This document shows positions 1 to 5,191 of a DNA stretch of 12,253 nucleotides, one piece after another. Where the stretch lies: NCBI GenBank assembly GCA_016933355.1, contig JAFGBC010000205.1, positions 1 to 12,253 of the forward strand, given 5' to 3'. Each line of letters starts with the position of its first letter. The first letter of the stretch is position 1. The notes under the pieces were generated by a model. It had not been told where the DNA came from. It did not search any database and was given only the letters and a program-made list of their open reading frames with translations. Both the position numbers and the translations under genes were made by a program. The DNA comes from Candidatus Aminicenantota bacterium (GTDB lineage: Bacteria > Acidobacteriota > Aminicenantia > Aminicenantales > JAFGBC01).

Positions 1-39
1 CTTTCCACGCTGGGGAAAGCGAACGCGCCTTCGAGCCAT
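1..39 (-). CDS. Possible start of a downstream gene (partial, unidentified)
   Basis: An ATG at 39-37 on the minus strand opens a frame that stays open for 13 codons to the window edge (MARRRVRFPQRGK). It lies 42 bases downstream of the ruvA stop. A G-rich stretch (GGGGCAGG) sits directly before the ATG but is too close to be a well-spaced ribosome binding site. The position would suit the next gene of the ruv operon, yet the residues are not those expected at the start of RuvB. Thirteen codons are too few to identify a family; this may not be a gene. Confidence 0.2.
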   Translation of the reverse strand, partial: MARRRVRFPQRGK

Positions 40-81
40 CCTGCCCCGAGCCCTTCCGAGGACGACGGGAAGCGACCGGGC

Positions 82-669
82 TTATAGCCGCGCCAGGCGC
101 TTGAGGCTCTCGCGCAGGAGCTTCTCGAACCCGGCCTTGGGCGTAAGAGCCTTCAGGACCTCGTCCGCGACCCGGTCGACCTCCTTGCGCCGGAAGCCCA
201 TGTTGGCCAGGGCCGAGACGAGGTCTTCGCGCTCGGGCGAATCCAGGGCGGACAGGACCTTTTCCTTCTTTTCGAGCTTGTCCTGGAGCTCCATGGCGAT
301 GCGAAGGGCCGTCTTCTTGCCGATGCCCGGGATCAGGGTCAGGCGGGTGACGTCGCCGTCGCGGACGGCCGCCTCGAGGTCGGCCGGCTCGATCCCGGAC
401 AAGATGTTCAGCGCCAGCTTGGGCCCGATGCCGGAGACGCCGATGAGCTTGAGGAAGATCTCCCGCTCGGCCCCGGTCGAGAAACCGAACAGGGCGAGCG
501 CGTTGTCGCTGAGGTGGGTGTGGATCAGGAGCTCGGCGGGGCCGCCGACGTCCCCGAGCCGGATGAAGGTCGAGAGCGGGATGGCCGCCGCGTAGCCCAC
601 GCCGCCGACGTCGACGACGGCCTGGCCGGGCGTCTTCCGGATCAGCATCCCCTTGAGATAGGCGATCAT
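82..669 (-). CDS. ruvA: Holliday junction branch migration protein RuvA
   Basis: RuvA binds four-way DNA junctions as a tetramer and loads the RuvB motor for branch migration during recombinational repair. The 195-residue product has the family length and layout. An N-terminal OB-fold (about 1-62, MIAYLKG start) is followed by two helix-hairpin-helix motifs, at about 75-86 (LIGVSGIGPKLA) and 112-121 (LIPGIGKKTA). A flexible linker and the C-terminal RuvB-contacting domain (about 144-195) come last. The start is fixed by the MIAYLKG N-terminus and by the ATGA overlap: its ATG shares four bases with the ruvC stop, which indicates translational coupling. The same frame is open far upstream through ruvC and part of yebC, but that is a GC-rich shadow. 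ruvB does not follow within the window. Confidence 0.97.
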   Translation of the reverse strand: MIAYLKGMLIRKTPGQAVVDVGGVGYAAAIPLSTFIRLGDVGGPAELLIHTHLSDNALALFGFSTGAEREIFLKLIGVSGIGPKLALNILSGIEPADLEAAVRDGDVTRLTLIPGIGKKTALRIAMELQDKLEKKEKVLSALDSPEREDLVSALANMGFRRKEVDRVADEVLKALTPKAGFEKLLRESLKRLARL

Positions 670-1181
670 GACGGTCCCTGCCTTCCCTCCGATTCCTTGA
701 GCCGGGCCCGGAACGCGCGGCCGTTGAGATGGCAGACGGCGGCCGCCAGCGCGTCGGCGGCGTCCGCGTCGAGCGTAGGATCGTCGATCCCGAGCAGGGC
801 TCGGACCATGCTCATAACCTGGGTTTTGTCGGCCTGGCCGTAGCCGCTGACGGCTTTCTTGATCTCGAGGGCCGAATATTCGAACAGGGCGCAGCGGCGC
901 GAGGCGACCGCGATCAGGCAGGCGCCCCGGACCTGGCCCAGGGCCAGCGCGGTCTTGACGTTCTTGGCGTAGAAGGGGCTTTCGATGGCGACTTCGGCCG
1001 GGGCGTATTCGGCGATGATCTTGTCGAGGTCGGAGCGGATCTCGTCGAGCTTGAAGTGGAACGCGAAGTCGGGAGAGGGCTTGATCGAGCCGAAGCAAAC
1101 CGGAACGTAGCGGCCGTCCCTGTCCTCGACGATCCCGAATCCCGTGGCCTTGGCGCTGGGATCGATGCCGAGGACCCTCAT
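666..1181 (-). CDS. ruvC: Crossover junction endodeoxyribonuclease RuvC
   Basis: RuvC is the dimeric, Mg-dependent resolvase that nicks Holliday junctions symmetrically after RuvAB branch migration. The 171-residue protein has the RNase H-like fold signature: D7 in LGIDPS, E67 in AIESPFYAKN, and the C-terminal acidic pair D140 and D143 in DADAADALA. These match the four catalytic acids of the family. The GYGQADKTQV segment (113-122) is the conserved basic, substrate-contacting region. It starts 11 bases after the yebC stop with only a weak ribosome binding site (GAGG at the yebC stop), so translation probably depends on coupling. Its TGA overlaps the ruvA ATG. The normal family length and intact active site imply a functional enzyme. 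Confidence 0.97.
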   Translation of the reverse strand: MRVLGIDPSAKATGFGIVEDRDGRYVPVCFGSIKPSPDFAFHFKLDEIRSDLDKIIAEYAPAEVAIESPFYAKNVKTALALGQVRGACLIAVASRRCALFEYSALEIKKAVSGYGQADKTQVMSMVRALLGIDDPTLDADAADALAAAVCHLNGRAFRARLKESEGRQGPS

Positions 1182-1192
1182 CGGGCGGCGCC

Positions 1193-1948
1193 TCAGGCTT
1201 CGGCCGCGATCCGGGCCAGCTCGTCCTCGGCGATGTCGAAGTTGGCGGCGACGGTTTGGACGTCGTCGTGATCCTCGAGCTCCTCGACGAGCTTGAGGAC
1301 CTGGGCGGCCGGCTTGCCCTCGACCTTGGTGTAGTCCTGGGGGATGTGCCCGACGTTCGAGTCGGCGACCTCGATACCGGCCGCCTTGACGGCCTCCAGG
1401 ACGCTCTCGTACTTGTCCGGGGCGGTGATGACCTCCCAGGTGTCGCCCTCGTCCGTGATGTCGTCGGCGCCGGCGTTGAGGACGAGGTCCATGAGCTTGT
1501 CCTCGGCCGCCTTGTCCTTGGCGACGACGAGGTAGCCCTGGCGTTTGAAGCGGAAGGCGACACAGCCCTGGGTCCCGATCTGGCCGCCGTTTTTCTGGAA
1601 GATGTGGCGGATCTCGGACACGGTCCGGTTCTTGTTGTCGGTCAAGGTCGTGACGTAGATGGCGACGCCGCCCGGGCCGTAGCCTTCATAGATGACTTCC
1701 TCGTAGCTCGTCCCTTCGAGTTGGCCCGTCCCCTTCATGATGGCCCGTTTGATGTTGTCGGCGGGCATATTGACGGCGCGGGCGTCGTTGACGGCCTTGC
1801 GCAGCCGCGGGTTCTTGTCGGGGTCGCCGCCTCCGTCCTTGGCCGCGACGGCGATCTCGCGGATGATCTTGGTGAAGACCTTGCCCCGTTTGGAGTCGGC
1901 GGCCGCCTTTTTATGCTTGATAGAAGCCCACTTGGAATGTCCGGACAT
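1193..1948 (-). CDS. yebC: YebC/PmpR/TACO1 family protein
   Basis: This is a 251-residue member of the YebC/TACO1 family. Members have long been annotated as transcriptional regulators, and newer work links several of them to translation, including relief of ribosome stalling. Family hallmarks are the N-terminus MSGHSKWASIKHKKAAADS, the EGYGPGGVA motif at 88-96 and the IPQDYTKVEG stretch near 202-211. An in-frame ATG further upstream would add 31 residues. I reject it because MSGHSKW is the conserved start, and GAGGAGA lies 5 bases before this ATG on the minus strand. A strong promoter sits just upstream. First position in a yebC-ruvC-ruvA operon is a common bacterial arrangement, so co-expression with junction processing is likely; a direct role in repair is not implied. 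Confidence 0.97.
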   Translation of the reverse strand: MSGHSKWASIKHKKAAADSKRGKVFTKIIREIAVAAKDGGGDPDKNPRLRKAVNDARAVNMPADNIKRAIMKGTGQLEGTSYEEVIYEGYGPGGVAIYVTTLTDNKNRTVSEIRHIFQKNGGQIGTQGCVAFRFKRQGYLVVAKDKAAEDKLMDLVLNAGADDITDEGDTWEVITAPDKYESVLEAVKAAGIEVADSNVGHIPQDYTKVEGKPAAQVLKLVEELEDHDDVQTVAANFDIAEDELARIAAEA

Positions 1949-1953
1949 CTGAT

Positions 1954-1960
1954 TCTCCTC
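1954..1960 (-). promoter_or_regulatory. Ribosome binding site of yebC
   Basis: GAGGAGA on the minus strand, 5 bases before the ATG at 1948. It supports this start over the in-frame ATG at 2041. Confidence 0.8.
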
Positions 1961-1976
1961 TCGGGATTGGGGCCCA

Positions 1977-2005
1977 ATTGTAGCAAATAACGGAACGAAC
2001 CGCAA
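1977..2005 (-). promoter_or_regulatory. Sigma70-type promoter of the yebC-ruvC-ruvA operon
   Basis: On the minus strand, TTGCGG (2005-2000) is followed after exactly 17 bases by TACAAT (1982-1977). The predicted transcript start is near 1970, leaving a leader of about 22 bases that carries the yebC ribosome binding site. The AT-rich -10 region stands out from its GC-rich surroundings. This is a prediction from motif and spacing only. Confidence 0.7.
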
Positions 2006-2011
2006 CCCGGC

Positions 2012-2026
2012 CGGGGCGCCGCCCCG
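2012..2026 (-). terminator. Short GC hairpin between the symporter gene and yebC
   Basis: CGGGGC (2012-2017) and GCCCCG (2021-2026) form a perfect 6-bp stem with a 3-base loop, about 29 bases after the symporter stop on the minus strand. No clean T-run follows, so it would be a weak or factor-assisted terminator at best. It lies just upstream of the yebC promoter, where a terminator would be useful. Confidence 0.3.
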
Positions 2027-2054
2027 ATCGCCGTCCGGCACCGCGGCCGCCCGC

Positions 2055-3404
2055 TCAGGACCCGGCCGATCTGTCGGGCCGGAACTTCACCCAGCCGTTG
2101 AACAGGGACAGCAGGAAGAAGACCGCCATCGCCGCCAGGGACACGGCGATCGACGGCCAGACGCCCAAGCTGAGGACGAGCATCGGGGCGAAGGCGGTGA
2201 TGAATCCCCCGCCCAGGAAGGGCTCGTAGATCATCTGCTTGAACCCGAAGGCCCGGGCCGTGTCCGTCTTGTACAGCGGGTCGACGACGCGGAGCAGCAT
2301 GAGCCCGATCGCCGTCACGCCCGTCTGCATCCCGAACTCGGTGATCCCCCGTTCGAACCAGTATTTCGGGAACATCCGGGGAGCCAGGACAACGGCGCAG
2401 AACACCATCCAGACGATGCCGACCGCCATGAGGACGGCGAACGGCCCGACGTTGGCCAGGAAGACGTCGAGCTTGACGGTCGCGATGGCGGAGATGACCA
2501 GGACGTCCAGCGCGAACCCAAGGACTCTGTCGAAGGTGCTTTTATCGAAGTAGCGGTCAACCTTGACGACCATCGAGAACCGCTGGACGATCAATCCCCC
2601 GATCATGGCCAGGGGAAAGAGCGGGAAGGAGCGGAAGGCGGGCGACAGGGTTTGGAGGCCCGCCAGGAACGCCCAGCCGATGATGACGGCCAGCGAAATG
2701 ATCGCGAAATGGAACGTCAGGGGCTCGATGGCTTCCGAGGCCACGGTGGCGGTAGCGATCGAAAACCGCTCGGGCTCGGGGATCAGCCCCTTCTTCTTGT
2801 AGACGGGGATTCCGCGCTTTTCGCTCAGGTAGGTGCAATAATCCTTCCGGATGGCGATGTTGATGAGGATCATCCCCGCCACAACGGCGGTGATGATGCC
2901 CACCGTAGCCGACATCAAACCCAGGTCGCCTCCCGCCGGGAAGCCGAGGTCGTTGAACATATGCTTCATTCCGGCGGCCGTGCCGTGCCCCCCGGAGAAT
3001 CCGATCTCCAGGATACACGCGATGAGCGGGTTGGTTTTAAAGACGGGGACGAGGACGAGGACCGTCGTCAGGAGGGCGAAGAAATACTGCCCCATGCCGA
3101 CCACGACGCCATAGCACAGCTGCGAGCCTCCCAGGCCCCAGATCTTCTTGACCGGGGGGATGGCGACGCCTAGGAACAGTGTGGCGAAGACGATGTTGAT
3201 CAGGATGCCCGGCAGCGGGCTCCAGTCGGCGATCACCCAGGCGGGGATGAGCTCGGCCCCGTAGGGCCCCAGGCCGAGGGCCAGGAAGCCGGCGATGATG
3301 GCCGAGGGCAGGAAGAGGACCTGGAACAGCCGGATGTTGGCCCGCAGAGCTTTGCCCACGAGCAGGAAGATGGCCAGGATACAAAGGCTGTAGAGGAATT
3401 CCAT
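2055..3404 (-). CDS. ESS-family sodium/glutamate-type symporter
   Basis: This is a 449-residue polytopic membrane protein, hydrophobic almost throughout with around a dozen predicted membrane segments, resembling the ESS (GltS-type) sodium:glutamate symporters. Members import glutamate or related acids with Na+. Two similar glycine-rich segments, one per half, fit the inverted-repeat architecture of that family: EIGFSGGHGTAAGM (133-146) and EFGMQTGVTAIG (356-367). Other conserved-looking parts are LRVVDP (371-376) and YEPFLGGGF (393-401). A cytoplasmic loop of charged residues lies at about 186-213. GAGG lies about 8-9 bases before the ATG. A divergent promoter region and a structured leader lie upstream. 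The sequence differs from E. coli GltS, so the substrate is unproven and I give no gene symbol. It is probably transcribed separately from yebC. Confidence 0.85.
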   Translation of the reverse strand: MEFLYSLCILAIFLLVGKALRANIRLFQVLFLPSAIIAGFLALGLGPYGAELIPAWVIADWSPLPGILINIVFATLFLGVAIPPVKKIWGLGGSQLCYGVVVGMGQYFFALLTTVLVLVPVFKTNPLIACILEIGFSGGHGTAAGMKHMFNDLGFPAGGDLGLMSATVGIITAVVAGMILINIAIRKDYCTYLSEKRGIPVYKKKGLIPEPERFSIATATVASEAIEPLTFHFAIISLAVIIGWAFLAGLQTLSPAFRSFPLFPLAMIGGLIVQRFSMVVKVDRYFDKSTFDRVLGFALDVLVISAIATVKLDVFLANVGPFAVLMAVGIVWMVFCAVVLAPRMFPKYWFERGITEFGMQTGVTAIGLMLLRVVDPLYKTDTARAFGFKQMIYEPFLGGGFITAFAPMLVLSLGVWPSIAVSLAAMAVFFLLSLFNGWVKFRPDRSAGS

Positions 3405-3440
3405 GCTTCGACCTCTTCGCGCCGCTCCTCCATTTTACTC

Positions 3441-3486
3441 AGCCGGGCGAAAGATCGTTGACTCCAAATTTCCTAAGCGCCCGGCT
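3441..3486 (-). promoter_or_regulatory. Long-loop inverted repeat in the symporter leader
   Basis: AGCCGGGCG (3441-3449) and CGCCCGGCT (3478-3486) are perfect 9-bp inverted arms around a 28-base loop. A competing stem, TCCTA (3471-3475) with TAGGA (3486-3490), shares bases with the right arm, so the two structures are mutually exclusive. Both fall inside the predicted 125-nt leader of the symporter mRNA, about 40-85 bases before its ATG. This could be a regulatory RNA switch or a protein-binding dyad. No poly-U tract marks an obvious attenuator. Confidence 0.4.
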
Positions 3487-3535
3487 AGGACTCGGGGAGC
3501 GGCAAGAATTATGCAAGGTCTATTCTGCTTCCCGT

Positions 3536-3563
3536 AGTATATCACTCGTTCTCCGGATGACAA
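3536..3563 (-). promoter_or_regulatory. Predicted promoter of the symporter gene
   Basis: On the minus strand, TTGTCA (3563-3558) is followed after 16 bases by TATACT (3541-3536). Transcription would start near 3529, giving a leader of about 125 bases before the symporter ATG at 3404. The hexamers are identical to those of the divergent plus-strand promoter at 3646-3674. Confidence 0.65.
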
Positions 3564-3645
3564 CCGTTCTTCTCTCCCCGCTGCTTCCGGTGTTCCCGGC
3601 ATGGAACAGGCCGGGTCGGGGCGGGCGGCGGAATCGCGGAGCCTC

Positions 3646-3674
3646 TTGTCACCCGCTAACGATCCCTTTATACT
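3646..3674 (+). promoter_or_regulatory. Sigma70-type promoter of the DUF2892/beta-lactamase-like unit
   Basis: TTGTCA (3646-3651) is followed after exactly 17 bases by TATACT (3669-3674). Transcription would start near 3681, and the ribosome binding site GGAAGGAGG (3685-3693) lies 6 bases before the ATG at 3700. This is among the closest matches to the sigma70 consensus in the window, alongside the TATAAT at 8125-8130. Confidence 0.75.
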
Positions 3675-3699
3675 GAAGTCGCTCGGAAGGAGGCTCAAC

Positions 3700-3912
3700 A
3701 TGAAAAAGAACATGGGCGGTCTGGACCGGACGATCCGCCTGATCCTGGCCGTGGCCGGGGCCGGCATGGTCTATTCGCACATGATCGAAGGCCCGCTGGC
3801 GATCATTGTCGGGGTCATGGCCGTCATTTTCGTCCTGACATCGGTCATCGGCTTCTGCCCCCTCTACGTTCCCTTCAAGATTTCGACGCTGAAAAAACGG
3901 CCGTCGGCTTGA
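3700..3912 (+). CDS. DUF2892 (YgaP-like transmembrane domain) small membrane protein
   Basis: This 70-residue protein matches the DUF2892 / YgaP-like transmembrane family: MKKNMGGLDRTIRLI at the start, two hydrophobic segments (about 13-26 and 31-51) and the closing GFCPLYVPFKIST motif (51-63). Family members are short inner-membrane proteins, alone or fused to rhodanese domains; their role on their own is unknown. The conserved Cys (C53) sits near the end of the second membrane segment. The start at 3700 is chosen over an in-frame ATG at 3601 because the strong ribosome binding site and the conserved MKKN-G-D-R N-terminus both point here, and the 3601 start lies upstream of the promoter. The stop is 4 bases before the next ATG, so it forms a two-gene unit with the serine hydrolase. 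Confidence 0.87.
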   Translation: MKKNMGGLDRTIRLILAVAGAGMVYSHMIEGPLAIIVGVMAVIFVLTSVIGFCPLYVPFKISTLKKRPSA

Positions 3913-3916
3913 TCTC

Positions 3917-5068
3917 ATGAGACGCCTTCCGCGAGGACGGCGGCCCGCGACTCTGGCGGCGATCGCCTGGCTCTTGACCTGGGGCGCGGGCGCGGCCGGT
4001 CCGTCCGACGCCCCGACCGGGGAAGAGATCCGGTCCGTCCTGGCGGACGTCCGGGCGAAATATGATCTTCCCGCCATGGCCGGCGCCGTGGTCTCCGGCA
4101 GAGGGCTCCGGGCCCTGGCCTCGGTCGGCGTCCGCAAGGCCGGGACGGAGGTCGCGGTCACCGACGACGACCTCTGGCACCTCGGCTCGGACACGAAGGC
4201 GATGACGGCGGTCCTGGTCGGGGCCCTCGTCGAGAAAGGGCGGCTGGGCTGGGGGACGACGGTCGGCGAGGTCTTCCCCGAGCTCGTCGCCGACCCGGCC
4301 GCGCCGCTGGCGGAGGCGGACCTCCGCCACCTCCTCTCGCATCGTTCGGGCCTTCCCGCCGCCCCGGCCGACGGCTGGTGGCTCGTTCCCCGCGCCGACG
4401 CGGTCCAGGGCCGTCGCTTGAACGCGGTCGCCCTGGCGCTCGGGGAGAAGCCCGTCGGCGGCCCGGGCGAGACCTACCTCTATTCCAACTACGGCTACGT
4501 CGTGGCGGGCGCCATGGTCGAGCGGGTGACGGGCTCGTCTTGGGAGGAGCTGGTGTCGGCCGAGGTCTTCAACCCGCTCGGGATGCTCAGCGCGGGGTTC
4601 GGCGGCGTCGGGACGCCCGGCGAGGTCGATCAACCCTGGGGGCACGGCGCCGGCGGCAAGCCCGTCAACGGGAACGGCCCGGCCATCGATAATCCGCCCG
4701 TCATGGGACCCGCCGGCCGGGTGCACTGCAAGCTGGCGGACTGGGCCAAGTTCATCGCGGACCAGCTCCGCGGCGCGCGAGGGGGGCCGGCTCTGCTCCG
4801 TCCGGAGACGTACCGTTTCCTTCACACCCCGCCCTTCGGCGGCGATTATGCCCTCGGCTGGGCGGTCGCGGACCGCGAATGGGGCGGCGGCCGGGTCCTC
4901 GTCCACGCCGGCAGCAACATCATGAACTTCGCGCTGGTCTGGATGGCGCCCGCCAGGGATTTCGCCGTCCTTGTCGTCACGAACCAGGGCGGACCGGCGG
5001 CGGAGAAGGGCTGCGACGAGGCCGCCGGAGCTTTGATCGAACGGATTCGAGGAGCGAGCCGCCCCTGA
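3917..5068 (+). CDS. Exported class C beta-lactamase-like serine hydrolase (PF00144)
   Basis: This 383-residue protein belongs to the serine beta-lactamase/penicillin-binding-like family (MEROPS S12 type). An N-terminal basic stretch and hydrophobic core (about 1-28) look like a signal peptide, so the enzyme probably works in the periplasm. The catalytic motifs are SDTK (S91, K94), YSN (Y189, N191) and HAG (330-332), with LLSHRSGLP at 139-147. True AmpC enzymes carry KTG as the third motif; HxG is common in the broader group of esterases, D-aminopeptidases and DD-peptidases. A peptide or ester hydrolase is therefore more likely than a resistance beta-lactamase. Only 4 bases separate it from the upstream small membrane protein and no good ribosome binding site is visible, suggesting coupled translation. 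The substrate cannot be read from the sequence. Confidence 0.9.
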   Translation: MRRLPRGRRPATLAAIAWLLTWGAGAAGPSDAPTGEEIRSVLADVRAKYDLPAMAGAVVSGRGLRALASVGVRKAGTEVAVTDDDLWHLGSDTKAMTAVLVGALVEKGRLGWGTTVGEVFPELVADPAAPLAEADLRHLLSHRSGLPAAPADGWWLVPRADAVQGRRLNAVALALGEKPVGGPGETYLYSNYGYVVAGAMVERVTGSSWEELVSAEVFNPLGMLSAGFGGVGTPGEVDQPWGHGAGGKPVNGNGPAIDNPPVMGPAGRVHCKLADWAKFIADQLRGARGGPALLRPETYRFLHTPPFGGDYALGWAVADREWGGGRVLVHAGSNIMNFALVWMAPARDFAVLVVTNQGGPAAEKGCDEAAGALIERIRGASRP

Positions 5069-5085
5069 GCCCCGGGCCTGGGCTC
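5067..5085 (+). terminator. Possible hairpin terminator after the serine hydrolase gene
   Basis: GAGCCC (5067-5072) and GGGCTC (5080-5085) form a perfect 6-bp stem with a 7-base loop, beginning inside the stop codon. No T-run follows, so intrinsic termination is doubtful. Confidence 0.3.
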
Positions 5086-5121
5086 TGCGAGCCTATGGCC
5101 GTGTTCGTCCGCGAAGGGGTC

Positions 5122-5172
5122 CGATAGAGCTGTGTGTTCGATTTGGGGGAGAGGTTTCCGTCGGCTCTATTG
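5122..5172 (+). promoter_or_regulatory. Long-loop dyad upstream of the copper ATPase gene
   Basis: ATAGAGC (5124-5130) and GCTCTAT (5164-5170) are perfect inverted arms. With two G-U pairs the stem extends to 11 bp (5122-5132 with 5162-5172) around a 29-base loop. It ends 5 bases before the ATPase ribosome binding site, AGGAAGGAG at 5178-5184. It may be a regulator-binding dyad or an mRNA structure controlling translation. No convincing promoter is visible in 5069-5191; the best candidate, TTGGGG (5143-5148), 17 bases, TCTATT (5166-5171), is weak. Confidence 0.35.
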
Positions 5173-5191
5173 AGAGAGGAAGGAGATTGTT

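Noticed and set aside
1..19. Small inverted repeat CTTTCC/GGAAAG at the window edge
   Set aside because: Only a 6-bp stem with no T-run, cut off by the edge; cannot be judged.
670..1563. The ruvA frame stays open upstream through ruvC and into yebC, giving a 493-codon frame
   Set aside because: This part is Arg/Pro/Ser-rich antisense-like or shifted-frame sequence typical of GC-rich shadows. RuvA has a clear conserved start at 669 and yebC and ruvC occupy the region.
3875..4906. A 343-codon frame antisense to the serine hydrolase
   Set aside because: The sense frame has full catalytic motifs and operon context; the antisense frame is a composition artefact.
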